A stretch of DNA of 64,000 nt from positions 868,001 through 932,000 of the forward strand of contig CANMWG010000001.1 of NCBI GenBank assembly GCA_947501555.1, read 5' to 3'. Shown here one piece after another: positions 18,050-27,074 of the stretch (its first letter is position 1; each line of letters opens with the position of its first letter). The notes beneath the pieces were generated by a model, which saw nothing but the letters and a program-made list of their open reading frames with translations, made no database searches and was not told the origin of the DNA. Both the position numbers and the translations under genes were made by a program. Source of the DNA: an uncultured Paracoccaceae bacterium. Its GTDB lineage: Bacteria; Pseudomonadota; Alphaproteobacteria; Rhodobacterales; Rhodobacteraceae.

Positions 18050-19302
18050 TGACCAAAGAACTGGTCCAAGTCTTTGGACGCATTGGGGTTTTATCATTCG
18101 GGGGTCCCGCCGCGCAGATCGCCTTGATGCACAAGGAATTGGTCGAAGACCGCGATTGGCTAACCGAAGACCAATACCTACGCGCCCTATCCTTCTGCAT
18201 GCTGCTACCGGGCCCCGAGGCGATGCAGCTGGCGACCTACGCGGGCTGGAAACGGGCCGGCGTCATCGGAGGCCTGATTGGTGGCGGGCTGTTTGTGCTG
18301 CCCGGCGCCATCGTCATCACCCTGCTGGCGCTGGTCTATGGGGCCTATGGCAACCTGCCCGTTGTGCAGGCGTTGTTTCTGGGCGTGAAGGCGACCGTTG
18401 TGATCATCGTCATCGAAGCCCTGATCAAAATTTCCAAACGGGCCTTAAAGACAACGGCGCATGTGGCGATCGCTGCGGCAGGCTTTGTGGCGTTGTTCCT
18501 CTTTGCACTGCCCTTCCCGCTTGTAGTGCTGACGGCAGGCCTCATCGGCGCGGTTCTGGCGCGATACGATACCGCGCCTTCCGACCCACCCAAAGCCCAA
18601 CTTGGCGGAACGTTCAAAACGCTTGTGATCGGTGGTCTGATCTGGGCGGCCCCCTTTGTGTTGATCGCTCTGTCGGGAAGCGCTTTTCTATGGGATATCG
18701 GCCTGTTCTTTTCGACCCTTGCGGTGGTGACATTCGGCGGCGCCTATGCGGTGCTGGCCTATATGACGCAAGAGGTTGTCGTCGCATATGAATGGCTGAC
18801 AACGCCGCAAATGATGGATGCCTTGGGGTTGGCAGAAACAACACCTGGTCCGTTGATCCTTGTCACGCAATTTGTGGGCATGATTGCAGGGCTGGCCCAA
18901 GGGGGCGTAATGCTTGCATTGATTGCGGGTGTTTTGACCCTTTGGGTGACCTTTGTGCCTTGTTTTATATGGATTTTTGCAGGTGCACCGCTAATTGACT
19001 GGCTGGACGGCAGACCACGTTTACGCGGAGCGTTGGCGGGGATAACGGCAGCCGTTGTTGGGGTTATCGCCAATCTGTCGCTTTGGTTTGCGCTGCATAT
19101 TTTCTTTGGCACAGTTTCGCAGGTTAGTTTTGGTCCGATCAGGTCGATCTTCCCCGACTTGACGACACTGCAACCGATTGCGCTTGGGTTGGCCATCGTT
19201 GCAGGCATCTTGCTGTTATGGCGTCACTGGTCGCTACCACTTGTGTTGTCAATTTCCGCAGTTCTGAGCCTACTGATTATGACAGGATTCCGCCTGTCCT
19301 AA
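18049..19302 (+). CDS. chrA: Chromate efflux transporter ChrA
   Basis: 417 residues, about 12 hydrophobic segments in two homologous halves, as in long-chain CHR proteins. Each half carries its own motif: FGRIGVLSFGGPAAQIALMH in the first and VTFGGAYAVLAYM with TTPGPLILVTQFVGM in the second. It exports chromate (or sulfate-like oxyanions) across the inner membrane. Start at 18049 is chosen for the TAATG coupling with the rhodanese-ChrB gene and the AGGACGGG site upstream. Confidence 0.92.
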   Translation: MTKELVQVFGRIGVLSFGGPAAQIALMHKELVEDRDWLTEDQYLRALSFCMLLPGPEAMQLATYAGWKRAGVIGGLIGGGLFVLPGAIVITLLALVYGAYGNLPVVQALFLGVKATVVIIVIEALIKISKRALKTTAHVAIAAAGFVALFLFALPFPLVVLTAGLIGAVLARYDTAPSDPPKAQLGGTFKTLVIGGLIWAAPFVLIALSGSAFLWDIGLFFSTLAVVTFGGAYAVLAYMTQEVVVAYEWLTTPQMMDALGLAETTPGPLILVTQFVGMIAGLAQGGVMLALIAGVLTLWVTFVPCFIWIFAGAPLIDWLDGRPRLRGALAGITAAVVGVIANLSLWFALHIFFGTVSQVSFGPIRSIFPDLTTLQPIALGLAIVAGILLLWRHWSLPLVLSISAVLSLLIMTGFRLS

Positions 19303-19367
19303 GAGGCCCCTTTTCACTGCCATCGAATCCCCTATGCTAGGAAGTGTCGTAAGGGGGATTTGGGATA

Positions 19368-19844
19368 GTGAGCAGCACAATCGACTACGGAAATCTGATG
19401 CATCGGGCGATGCGCAGTCTGATCCAAGAGGTTTTGATCCGTGTGCGCGACAACGGTCTGCCCGGAGCACATCATTTCTTTATTACCTTCGATACGATGC
19501 ATCCCGACGTGGAAATCGCCGATTGGTTATCTGACAGATATCCCGGTGAAATGACCGTCGTGATCCAACATTGGTTCGATAATTTGGTCGTCACCGACGA
19601 AGGTTTTACGATCACTCTGAACTTCGGGGATAACCCAGAAACCCTTTATATCCCGTATGATGCGATCAAAACATTTGTTGATCCTTCCGTGGAATTTGGC
19701 TTGCGGTTCGAGACCCAGGAAGACAGCGACGACGCGCAAGACACGGACGAAGCGCCGATGGATGAGATGGTTGAGCCGGAAGATGAGGCCGCCTCTGAAA
19801 CACATGACGCGGAAGTTGTCAGTCTGGATCAATTCCGGAAGTAA
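19368..19844 (+). CDS. sspB: SspB family ClpXP adaptor (alpha type)
   Basis: 158 residues from a GTG start with AAGGGGG about ten bases upstream. The N-terminal 115 residues form the SspB Sm-like fold (IDYGNLMHRAMRSLIQEVL, HHFFITFDT). A long acidic linker rich in Asp/Glu follows, and the C-terminus (EVVSLDQFRK) matches the ClpX-binding tail. SspB tethers tmRNA-tagged proteins to ClpXP. The tmRNA gene lies 3 kb upstream in the same window. Confidence 0.92.
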   Translation: MSSTIDYGNLMHRAMRSLIQEVLIRVRDNGLPGAHHFFITFDTMHPDVEIADWLSDRYPGEMTVVIQHWFDNLVVTDEGFTITLNFGDNPETLYIPYDAIKTFVDPSVEFGLRFETQEDSDDAQDTDEAPMDEMVEPEDEAASETHDAEVVSLDQFRK

Positions 19845-19934
19845 GACAGGACCCGCAGACACGCTCTCTGTAATTGCCAACATCAAGGGGATTGGATATC
19901 TGTGCATGGATATCTCAAAGAGGGCCTCCTGATC

Positions 19935-21326
19935 ATGACCGCGACACGTACCGAAACCGATAGCTTTGGCCCTCTGGAGGTCCCTGCAGACCGCTATTGG
20001 GGGGCCCAAACGCAGCGCTCCATCATGAACTTCCCAATCGGTTGGGAAAAACAACCTGTTGCAATCGTCCGCGGTTTGGGTGTGATCAAACAAGCCTGTG
20101 CCATGGCCAACAAGGAACGTGGCAAGCTGGACGCTGAAAAGGCCGATGCAATGATCGCCGCCGCTGCCGAGGTTGTTGCGGGCAAACTGGATGATCACTT
20201 TCCTTTGGTAGTGTGGCAAACCGGCTCTGGCACGCAATCCAATATGAATGCCAATGAGGTAATCTCAAACCGTGCCATTGAAATGCTGGGCGGCGTGATT
20301 GGGTCAAAAGAACCCGTGCACCCCAATGATCACTGCAATATGGGTCAATCCTCAAACGATACATTCCCGACAGCCATGCATATTGCAGTCGCGACCACAG
20401 CCCATGATGTTTTACTGCCCGGCCTTGCAAAGCTGCACGCGGCTCTTGAAGCCAAGCAGCAGGAATTCAAGGATATCATCAAGATTGGCCGGACCCACAC
20501 GATGGACGCCACCCCCCTGACCTTGGGGCAGGAATTCGGCGGCTATACCCATCAGGTCGCCATGGGCATCCGGCGGATCAAGGCCGCCCTGCCCGCGATC
20601 TATGAACTGGCACAAGGCGGCACGGCCGTGGGCACCGGGCTTAACACGCCAAAGGGCTGGGGCGAGACTGTCGCCAAGAACATGGCTGAGATCACCGGCC
20701 TGCCCTTTGTCACAGCCCCCAACAAATTCGAAGCGCTGGCCGCCCATGATGCTCTTGTCGAAATCTCAGGTGCGTTGAAAACCGTGGCCGCCAGCCTCTA
20801 CAAGATCGCCGCCGATATCCGGATGCTGGGTTCTGGTCCGCGCTGTGGTCTGGGTGAGCTCATGTTGCCCGAGAACGAACCCGGCTCATCCATCATGCCA
20901 GGCAAGGTGAACCCTACCCAAGTCGAGGCGCTCACACAGGTCTGCGCCCATGTCATGGGCAATGATGCCGCCGTTGGTTTTGCTGGATCGCAGGGGCACT
21001 TTGAGCTGAATGTGATGAAGCCAATGATGGCCTATAACGTATTGCAATCTATGCAGCTTTTGGGTGACGCCTCTGCGACATTCACTGACAATTGCGTTGT
21101 TGGCATCCGCGCCGATGAGGTTCGGATTGAAAAACTGATGCGGGAATCATTGATGCTCGTGACCGCACTTGCGCCCACGATTGGTTATGACAATGCAACA
21201 ACCGTGGCCAAGACAGCCCACAAGAACGGCACCACGTTGAAGGAAGAAGCCATCAATCTGGGATTTGTGGATGAGGCGACCTTTGATCAGGTTGTCCGCC
21301 CCGAGGATATGATTGGCCCCAAGTGA
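19935..21326 (+). CDS. fumC: Class II fumarate hydratase
   Basis: 463 residues, full length. Interconverts fumarate and L-malate in the TCA cycle without an iron-sulfur cluster. Visible are [17 protein letters not shown], the active-site region [16 protein letters not shown], and the superfamily signature [11 protein letters not shown]. The start at 19935 gives the standard N-terminus [16 protein letters not shown]. The stop codon overlaps the GTG of the DUF4169 gene by four bases, placing three genes in one tightly packed string. Confidence 0.97.
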   Translation: MTATRTETDSFGPLEVPADRYWGAQTQRSIMNFPIGWEKQPVAIVRGLGVIKQACAMANKERGKLDAEKADAMIAAAAEVVAGKLDDHFPLVVWQTGSGTQSNMNANEVISNRAIEMLGGVIGSKEPVHPNDHCNMGQSSNDTFPTAMHIAVATTAHDVLLPGLAKLHAALEAKQQEFKDIIKIGRTHTMDATPLTLGQEFGGYTHQVAMGIRRIKAALPAIYELAQGGTAVGTGLNTPKGWGETVAKNMAEITGLPFVTAPNKFEALAAHDALVEISGALKTVAASLYKIAADIRMLGSGPRCGLGELMLPENEPGSSIMPGKVNPTQVEALTQVCAHVMGNDAAVGFAGSQGHFELNVMKPMMAYNVLQSMQLLGDASATFTDNCVVGIRADEVRIEKLMRESLMLVTALAPTIGYDNATTVAKTAHKNGTTLKEEAINLGFVDEATFDQVVRPEDMIGPK

Positions 21327-21499
21327 AACCTGTCAATCTGAACCAAGCACGTAAAACCCGGGCGCGGGCCGAAGCGAAAGCTAAAGCGGATCAAAATGCG
21401 GTCCGCTTTGGACGGACAAAGGCCGAACAGGTTTTGGATGCCGCCAAGAATGAATTGGCAAATGACAGGCTGTCACAGCTGAAGTTTGAAGATGAGTAA
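21323..21499 (+). CDS. DUF4169 family small basic protein
   Basis: 58 residues from GTG at 21323, overlapping the fumC TGA (GTGA). The sequence starts [20 protein letters not shown] and includes [10 protein letters not shown], the conserved pattern of DUF4169. It is rich in Lys, Arg and Ala, and predicted helical. Function unknown. It overlaps the next gene's ATG by eight bases, so fumC, this gene and the ribbon-helix-helix gene are probably translated as one coupled unit. Confidence 0.87.
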   Translation: MKPVNLNQARKTRARAEAKAKADQNAVRFGRTKAEQVLDAAKNELANDRLSQLKFEDE

Positions 21500-21722
21500 C
21501 ACCACACATCGGCGGCCGGTCAAACGGTCGCTGACGTTACGCGGTCACCGGACAAGCGTGTCTTTGGAAGATGTGTTTTGGGATGCATTTCGCGCCATCG
21601 CGCAGGAAGAGGACAAAACGATCAACGGATTAGCCGCTGAAATAGACGAAGGCCGAGGAGACATTGGTCTCGCATCGGCCATCAGGGTCTACGTCTTTGA
21701 GAAAATCGCGACGCGGTCTTAG
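21492..21722 (+). CDS. Ribbon-helix-helix domain protein (PF13467 type)
   Basis: 76 residues. RRPVKRSLTLRGHRTSVSLEDVFWDAFRAIA fits the RHH_4 family: an N-terminal strand (SLTLRGHRTSVSLE) followed by two helices. RHH proteins bind DNA as dimers; the target here is unknown. ATG at 21492 chosen, with GAAG just upstream; a TTG six bases earlier is rejected. Its stop overlaps the stop of the convergent small gene on the minus strand. Confidence 0.85.
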   Translation: MSNTTHRRPVKRSLTLRGHRTSVSLEDVFWDAFRAIAQEEDKTINGLAAEIDEGRGDIGLASAIRVYVFEKIATRS

Positions 21723-21967
21723 TCTTTGGCGTAAAGAGCGCCACGTAGGCTGCCCAGACGATCGCGATCTTGCTTTTCACCGTCATTCAACTTGGCGGGC
21801 TTAATTGGCTTTGCAGCCGCGGCACGTGCCTTTTTGTTGAACAGCTTCGCTACTTCTTGGCCGTCTAACTTTTTTCTCGGCGCCACTTTCGCGCCTTGAT
21901 CCTGGCTTTTACGCCCCAGAAGACCCGCAAGACCGCTCTTCTTTGAACCTGGTAGAGAAATTGTCAT
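21719..21967 (-). CDS. Small basic hypothetical protein
   Basis: 82 residues from the ATG at 21967 (GGGGAT six bases before it). The N-terminus MTISLPGSKKSGLAGLLGRK is followed by a Lys/Arg/Ala-rich middle and an acidic-basic tail ending RGALYAKD. No family recognised. High charge and low complexity suggest a disordered or nucleic-acid-associated protein. It converges with the RHH gene, sharing stop-codon bases. An upstream extension to 22024 exists but lacks a ribosome site. Confidence 0.6.
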   Translation of the reverse strand: MTISLPGSKKSGLAGLLGRKSQDQGAKVAPRKKLDGQEVAKLFNKKARAAAAKPIKPAKLNDGEKQDRDRLGSLRGALYAKD

Positions 21968-22205
21968 ATCATCCCCGCACACATTGTTTAGTGAGTAACT
22001 AACATCGCCTCCAATTTGTGGCACAAAGGTGGCGCTGTCGCAAATGGAACCAAAGGTTAACAGGCCCTAAGTAGGCGGAATTCCCCCTGTTTATAGGGTG
22101 AATTTGAGCTAACCTGCACCAAAGGGCACAATTTGTTGCCATATTTGCATCACCTTCGGTTTCGCAAATTGCATTAAAAATATGCGGGCGCCTCGATTGG
22201 ACGGA

Positions 22206-23570
22206 TCAAAGCGACATTCGTGGTGTGATTCGAATCCATATGCCATCCTTTGCCCGCACTGTCAGGTGGGCGACGGGAACCGGCGCAGTACAATCTGCAA
22301 TTGAAAACCGATAGTTACGCAGGAATGCGGCCAAGAGGACAACGCCCTCAATCATAGCAAATCCCGCGCCTGTGCATACGCGCGGCCCACTTGAAAACGG
22401 CAGATAAGCATCACGAGCAGAGTTTTGTGCCGCATCCGTGCGCCACCGTGCCGGATCAAACCCGTCCGGGTTGTCCCAAATGCGGTTGTGCCGATGCAGA
22501 TGCCATGGCGACAGCACAATTTGCGCACCAGTTTTCACCAGCCTTTCGCGAAATCGCTCGGGCTGACTGGCTTCCCGGACCATCATCGGTACAGGCGGAT
22601 AAAGCCGCAGTGCTTCGCGGAACACATCACGCGTTTGTCCCAGCTGCGACAAATCAGAAAAGTCACCGCTGAAGGCTTTGGCCTCGGCCGCAAGTTTGTC
22701 TTGCCATTCCGGGTAACGCGCCAACAGATAGAGGGTCCAGGCCAAGGCCGACGCGCTCGTCTCATGCCCGGCCAGAAAGAAGATCGCCACCTGATCCACC
22801 ATTTCTCGTGTTTCAAACGTCTCGCCGGTTTGAGGATCCTTGGTGGTCATGATCTTGGTGGCCAAGTCATCGGGGGCTGTTCCCGCCTTGATCAATTCCA
22901 ACCGTTGTTGGGTCAAATCGGTGATCAACTGGCGAATGCTGCCCGCGGTCTTGGTCGTCTCGCGCCCGAAGAACCGCGGCATCCAGCGTGGGCCGGGGAT
23001 AAAGGCCGCTAGGTTCAGGATGGGCTGACTGCGTTGATAGGTCTTGAATGCGCCAAAGACTTGTTGGGCCGTGGCATCCTCAATCGGAATCGAAAACAAA
23101 GTCCGGAAGATCACATCGGCCGCGACATGGCTTGTGATCGCTTCAATCTCACGCGGCGTATCATCGGCTTGATCACGGAGCCGCTCAACAGCGGCTTCCC
23201 CGGCCGCAACAATGCCAGGAAAGGTATCGCGCAGCCGTCCACCCTCAAAGGCGGGGTCGATGATCCGGCGTTGGCGTTTCCATTGTGCACCGTTGGTCAG
23301 GAACACGCTGTCCCCGAGGAGCGGCCGCAGCCCTGCCCCAATCCGTTCTGACTTGGGAAAATCGTCTGGACGGTCTTTCAGCACCGTCCGGATCAAATCG
23401 GGATCATTGATCAGGTAACTGCGAAAGAAGGGCGTGCGAAATTCAGCCATCCATGCGCGGTATAGCTTTGCGGGCTGCGCCGACAGGATATCACGCCGAA
23501 ACAACCGCATGTACCGCCACAGCGATACTTTCTCAGGGCGAGACGGTGGCTTAGGCGGCAGATCCGTCAT
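22206..23570 (-). CDS. Cytochrome P450
   Basis: 454 residues, normal for a bacterial P450. The I-helix oxygen-activation motif AGHETSA, the K-helix E-x-x-R in FREALRLYPPVP and the heme-ligand loop FSSGPRVCTGAGFA with its Cys are all intact. The similarity pattern resembles the CYP4/CYP102-like or bacterial fatty-acid/alkane hydroxylating branch, but substrate cannot be read. No ferredoxin or reductase gene is adjacent. Its ATG overlaps the stop of the upstream hydrolase gene (TGATG), so the two are translationally coupled. Confidence 0.93.
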   Translation of the reverse strand: MTDLPPKPPSRPEKVSLWRYMRLFRRDILSAQPAKLYRAWMAEFRTPFFRSYLINDPDLIRTVLKDRPDDFPKSERIGAGLRPLLGDSVFLTNGAQWKRQRRIIDPAFEGGRLRDTFPGIVAAGEAAVERLRDQADDTPREIEAITSHVAADVIFRTLFSIPIEDATAQQVFGAFKTYQRSQPILNLAAFIPGPRWMPRFFGRETTKTAGSIRQLITDLTQQRLELIKAGTAPDDLATKIMTTKDPQTGETFETREMVDQVAIFFLAGHETSASALAWTLYLLARYPEWQDKLAAEAKAFSGDFSDLSQLGQTRDVFREALRLYPPVPMMVREASQPERFRERLVKTGAQIVLSPWHLHRHNRIWDNPDGFDPARWRTDAAQNSARDAYLPFSSGPRVCTGAGFAMIEGVVLLAAFLRNYRFSIADCTAPVPVAHLTVRAKDGIWIRITPRMSL

Positions 23571-24844
23571 CAGGGCAGGATTGACGTGTATTTGGACACC
23601 GCAATATCAATGCGGGATTTTGACTGCGGGCGGTCCTTATAGCGATCAGCTAGCAGAACCGGCCCCGCTGTGATCTGAAAATAATCATAGTCCTTTGGCT
23701 GATCAAAGGCGCAGAGATATTGAAAATGCAGCCGGAAGAACCGCCAACGCAATGCTTTCCAGCGCGGCGGAGAGAGGCTTTGCGTGAAGGCCGCTGACAT
23801 GACCAGGGGCCAAATCTTGCCGGGCGGTGTGACGCCCGAGACTGCCACCGGATCACAAAGCGCGAAACAGCACCCATCACCGGGTGCTGTGACGTCAATC
23901 CAGGGCAAGCTGTCCTGCGTGGCCAAGAAAGCCAAGTCTCCGCGCAACCGCCGGGCCTTTGGCAGGAACGATACCATCGGGACAACCTGCCCCAGCGACA
24001 AGAACGCCAGCTTTGGGCCCTCTGTTGGCACGCGCCCATCCCGGATCAGGTCCGCGATGATCGAAATGGCTAGATGCGCACCCGAGGAGTGGCCAACCAC
24101 CAGCACTTCATCGACATCACTTTGCAACGCGCCCGCGATCTTATCAGCGAATTCCTTCATGCGTGCCTCAAGTGCTGCCGGGTTCGCACCCCGGTTCTGC
24201 GCCGAGAAGGCGTAATCATGCATCAGATAGTAAGCAAACAGCTTGTTGTCTTTGGACTTGAACCACTGCAGCAGCACATAGGTCACGCCGCCGAAGATTG
24301 CATATTTTAGCAGCTGTCCGATGCCTGCCACGACGCTGAAGACCAGCCCTTCCGTCCAGCCCACAGCCCCTAAACCTGCCAAAATACCGCTTTGCAACAG
24401 GCTGCCCAGAAACCACCCCAACCAAAGCGCAAAGAACAGCTGCAGCAACAGCATGCCCACTGGATAAAGTGCGGCAATCACCGGCCCTTTGCGCATCATC
24501 ATCAACCGGCGCAGGGTTCCAGTGCGCAAATAAATCCACGTGGTCTTGGCCAATTGCCAATAGGTCGCGGGGATCGACTGCGCCATGCTTTGGCGCACAA
24601 TGTCCGACCAGACCATCACATCGATCTGTGTGGCGACGGCAGCCCCGTCAATGCGCGCATCAACGGCCCAGTTAAAGCTTTCATCAGTGGGTTGCGCCCG
24701 AATGGCGATGTCATAGCCGCTGATCTGCGCCTGTAGTGCGGATTCGGTGCGGTAAAGTTCACGGTAACGGCGCGGGTGGATCGGATCATAACCGGGAATG
24801 TGAAACACCCGGCGCTGTCTGACCTGTCTGTCGTTACTGCTCAT
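23570..24844 (-). CDS. Membrane-anchored alpha/beta hydrolase-like protein
   Basis: About 424 residues. A central hydrophobic region with two or three membrane segments (about 120-195, GPVIAALYPVGMLLLQLFFA) precedes a cytosolic alpha/beta hydrolase region with the nucleophile elbow VVGHSSGAH (Ser about 262). An N-terminal segment starts with FHIPGYDPIHPRRYRELY. The family is uncharacterised; esterase or lipase-like activity is inferred from the G-H-S-S-G elbow. It is encoded directly upstream of the P450 with overlapping stop and start codons, which suggests the two act on one hydrophobic substrate. Start could also be 24850. Confidence 0.75.
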   Translation of the reverse strand: MSSNDRQVRQRRVFHIPGYDPIHPRRYRELYRTESALQAQISGYDIAIRAQPTDESFNWAVDARIDGAAVATQIDVMVWSDIVRQSMAQSIPATYWQLAKTTWIYLRTGTLRRLMMMRKGPVIAALYPVGMLLLQLFFALWLGWFLGSLLQSGILAGLGAVGWTEGLVFSVVAGIGQLLKYAIFGGVTYVLLQWFKSKDNKLFAYYLMHDYAFSAQNRGANPAALEARMKEFADKIAGALQSDVDEVLVVGHSSGAHLAISIIADLIRDGRVPTEGPKLAFLSLGQVVPMVSFLPKARRLRGDLAFLATQDSLPWIDVTAPGDGCCFALCDPVAVSGVTPPGKIWPLVMSAAFTQSLSPPRWKALRWRFFRLHFQYLCAFDQPKDYDYFQITAGPVLLADRYKDRPQSKSRIDIAVSKYTSILP

Positions 24845-24909
24845 CTGCATTCCCAACCTGATGTCTGCATCATGTCAGGTTATACAAATGAAATGAAGAT
24901 ATTAAGAGG

Positions 24910-25665
24910 CTAGCCTACGTAGGCCAGTGCAGGAAACCGTTCTAGCAGCCAATAGCTGAATGCGGCGAACTGCCCGGTTAGCATCATCAGTCCCACAGTC
25001 CATAAAAGCAGGCCTGACGTGCGTTCGATCTTGTCCATGTGGCGCTTCATCCATCCCATCAGCCCTTTGAGGCGGGGAAAGAAGGCCGCGACCAATAGAA
25101 ATGGAATGCCTAGACCCAAAGCATAGAAGGCAAGCAGAACAGTCCCGCGGGACACACTGGCCTCGGACGCCGCAAGGCTTAGGATCGCGCCAAGGATTGG
25201 GCCCAAGCAGGGTGTCCAACCGAAAGCAAAAGCGAGCCCTAGGATATAGGCGCCAAAGGCCGAGCCGCCCTTATCACCCGCATCCATCCGCAATTCGCGG
25301 TCTAGAAATCCGATCCGGAAAACGCCAACGAAATGCGCCCCCAAGACCATGATCACAACACCCGCGATGATGATGAACCATTCTTGGACCTGCAGCATCA
25401 TGCGTCCCGCCGCGGAAACCGCGATGCCCAACAACAAAAACACCGTAGACAGGCCCATCACAAAGAACAGCGCCGACATCAGCACACGACGGCGTGCCAC
25501 ACTCTCTTTCTCCATCTCGCTGACGGAAACACCGCCCATATAGGCCAGATATGGCGGTACGACGGGCAAGACACAGGGGCTGAGAAACGAAAACAGACCT
25601 GCGACCACCGCCACAATGATGGCAGGCAACAGGGCAGCGTCAAAGATGATCCCGGAATCGAGCAT
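24910..25665 (-). CDS. ccdA: Cytochrome c biogenesis thiol-electron carrier CcdA
   Basis: 251 residues, six membrane helices. The paired Cys needed for electron transfer from cytosolic thioredoxin across the inner membrane are seen in FLSPCVLPVVPPY and GWTPCLGPILGA. It supplies reductant to periplasmic thiol proteins for cytochrome c maturation. An AAGGAGAA site lies just before the ATG. It is divergent from the TusA-like gene, with 105 bases between. Confidence 0.95.
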   Translation of the reverse strand: MLDSGIIFDAALLPAIIVAVVAGLFSFLSPCVLPVVPPYLAYMGGVSVSEMEKESVARRRVLMSALFFVMGLSTVFLLLGIAVSAAGRMMLQVQEWFIIIAGVVIMVLGAHFVGVFRIGFLDRELRMDAGDKGGSAFGAYILGLAFAFGWTPCLGPILGAILSLAASEASVSRGTVLLAFYALGLGIPFLLVAAFFPRLKGLMGWMKRHMDKIERTSGLLLWTVGLMMLTGQFAAFSYWLLERFPALAYVG

Positions 25666-25770
25666 AATGTTCTCCTTGCCTCCTTCCTACGGGAGGAACC
25701 CGCACAGGTCACTGATGTTGTAGTCACAAGTTGGTGGACAATCTGAAACATGCGGCCTACCTGCTGACTT

Positions 25771-26010
25771 ATGATGAATGACGCGCATCTTGATGCCAAA
25801 GGGTTGCTTTGCCCCCTTCCCGTTTTAAAAGCCCGCAAGCGCTTGCAATCCCTTTCGGTGGGCGATGTTCTGTGCATGGAAGCCGATGACCCCGCAGCCG
25901 TTGTCGATGTTCCGCACTTTTGCGCTGAAGCAGGGCATGAATTGCTTGAGATGCGCGATGGAGATGGCGCACAAATCTATCTGATCCGTAAAGGGCAGAC
26001 CAACAAATAG
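25771..26010 (+). CDS. TusA family sulfurtransferase
   Basis: 79 residues with the TusA/SirA signature C-P-x-P in GLLCPLPVLKARKRL, the Cys being the persulfide carrier. Members relay sulfur for tRNA thiolation, molybdenum cofactor synthesis or sulfur oxidation. Two adjacent ATGs (25771, 25774) are possible. It is followed 11 bases later by the Gfo/Idh/MocA gene and is divergent from ccdA, giving a small thiol/sulfur neighbourhood. Confidence 0.9.
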   Translation: MMNDAHLDAKGLLCPLPVLKARKRLQSLSVGDVLCMEADDPAAVVDVPHFCAEAGHELLEMRDGDGAQIYLIRKGQTNK

Positions 26011-26021
26011 GAACGGGATGG

Positions 26022-27065
26022 ATGGCCGAGAAACAACCTGTCGGTGTCGCATTGATCGGTGCAGGCATGATCGCCCAAACGCATGTCAAAGCATTGTCGG
26101 ACGCCTGCCCTGTGGTCCGGCTGGACAAGATCGTCTCGCGCCACCCTGAACGCGCCCAACATCTGGCCGCACATTATAAAGGTAAGACACCGCAATTCAT
26201 CTCGGATTTGTCTGCGGTGACCAGTGATCCCGCTATTCAAATGGCCATCGTCGCCACGCCGCCCAGCGTCCGGGACGATATCATCGCGCCCCTTGCCCTG
26301 GCTGGCAAACATATCCTTCTTGAAAAACCGGTCGCGCGCACAACCGACGAAGCAATCCGCGTTGTCGATATTTGCGAAAATGCTGGCGTAAAGCTGGGTG
26401 TCCTGTTTCAGCACCGCGTGCGTCCCCCTGCCCAGGTCGCCGCACAGATCATTGCCAAGGGCGATCTGGGAAAGCTGGGACATGTGGAAGTGGTTGTGCC
26501 GCTCTGGCGCGATCAATCCTACTATGATGAATTGGGCCGTGGCACCTATGCCCGCGATGGTGGCGGGGTCTTGCTGACCAATGGCATCCACTCCATCGAT
26601 CTCGCACTCAGTTTCACCGGCCCCGTGACCAGCGTACAAGCCATGACCGCAACGTCCCCGCTGCACAGAATGGAGGCTGAGGATTTCGCCGTCGCCGGTT
26701 TACAGTTTGCAAACGGTGCGGTCGGCTCGCTCGTGGCGAGCACGGCCACCTTCCCCCATGGAACCGAGGTGATCACGCTTCACTTTGAACGGGCATCGCT
26801 GCGGATGACCAAGGATGAACTGATCACTAGCTGGCGGGACGGGCGGGTCGAAACCACAGCCCAAGCCCCTGCCGATCCAAATGAAGTCCACCTGACAGGT
26901 GGCAAGACAGTATGGCACCAAAAAGTCATCGAAAACTTCGCGGATGCGATCCGCAATGATCACCCACCATTGGTCACCGGACGCGAGGCCTTGGCCGCAC
27001 ATCGCTTGATCACCGCAATCGAGACATCGTCGCGTACAGGTCAACGGGTTGATGTTACTACGTAA
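26022..27065 (+). CDS. Gfo/Idh/MocA family oxidoreductase
   Basis: 347 residues. The N-terminal Rossmann domain has GVALIGAGMIAQTH; the family E-K-P motif is in ILLEKPVARTTDEA; the C-terminal alpha/beta domain has RDGGGVLLTNGIHSIDLAL with the expected active-site His. AGGAACGGG precedes the ATG at 26022. Members oxidise sugars, inositols or related polyols with NAD(P); substrate not readable. Probably co-transcribed with the upstream tusA-like gene. Confidence 0.9.
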   Translation: MAEKQPVGVALIGAGMIAQTHVKALSDACPVVRLDKIVSRHPERAQHLAAHYKGKTPQFISDLSAVTSDPAIQMAIVATPPSVRDDIIAPLALAGKHILLEKPVARTTDEAIRVVDICENAGVKLGVLFQHRVRPPAQVAAQIIAKGDLGKLGHVEVVVPLWRDQSYYDELGRGTYARDGGGVLLTNGIHSIDLALSFTGPVTSVQAMTATSPLHRMEAEDFAVAGLQFANGAVGSLVASTATFPHGTEVITLHFERASLRMTKDELITSWRDGRVETTAQAPADPNEVHLTGGKTVWHQKVIENFADAIRNDHPPLVTGREALAAHRLITAIETSSRTGQRVDVTT

Positions 27066-27074
27066 CGCAGGGCC

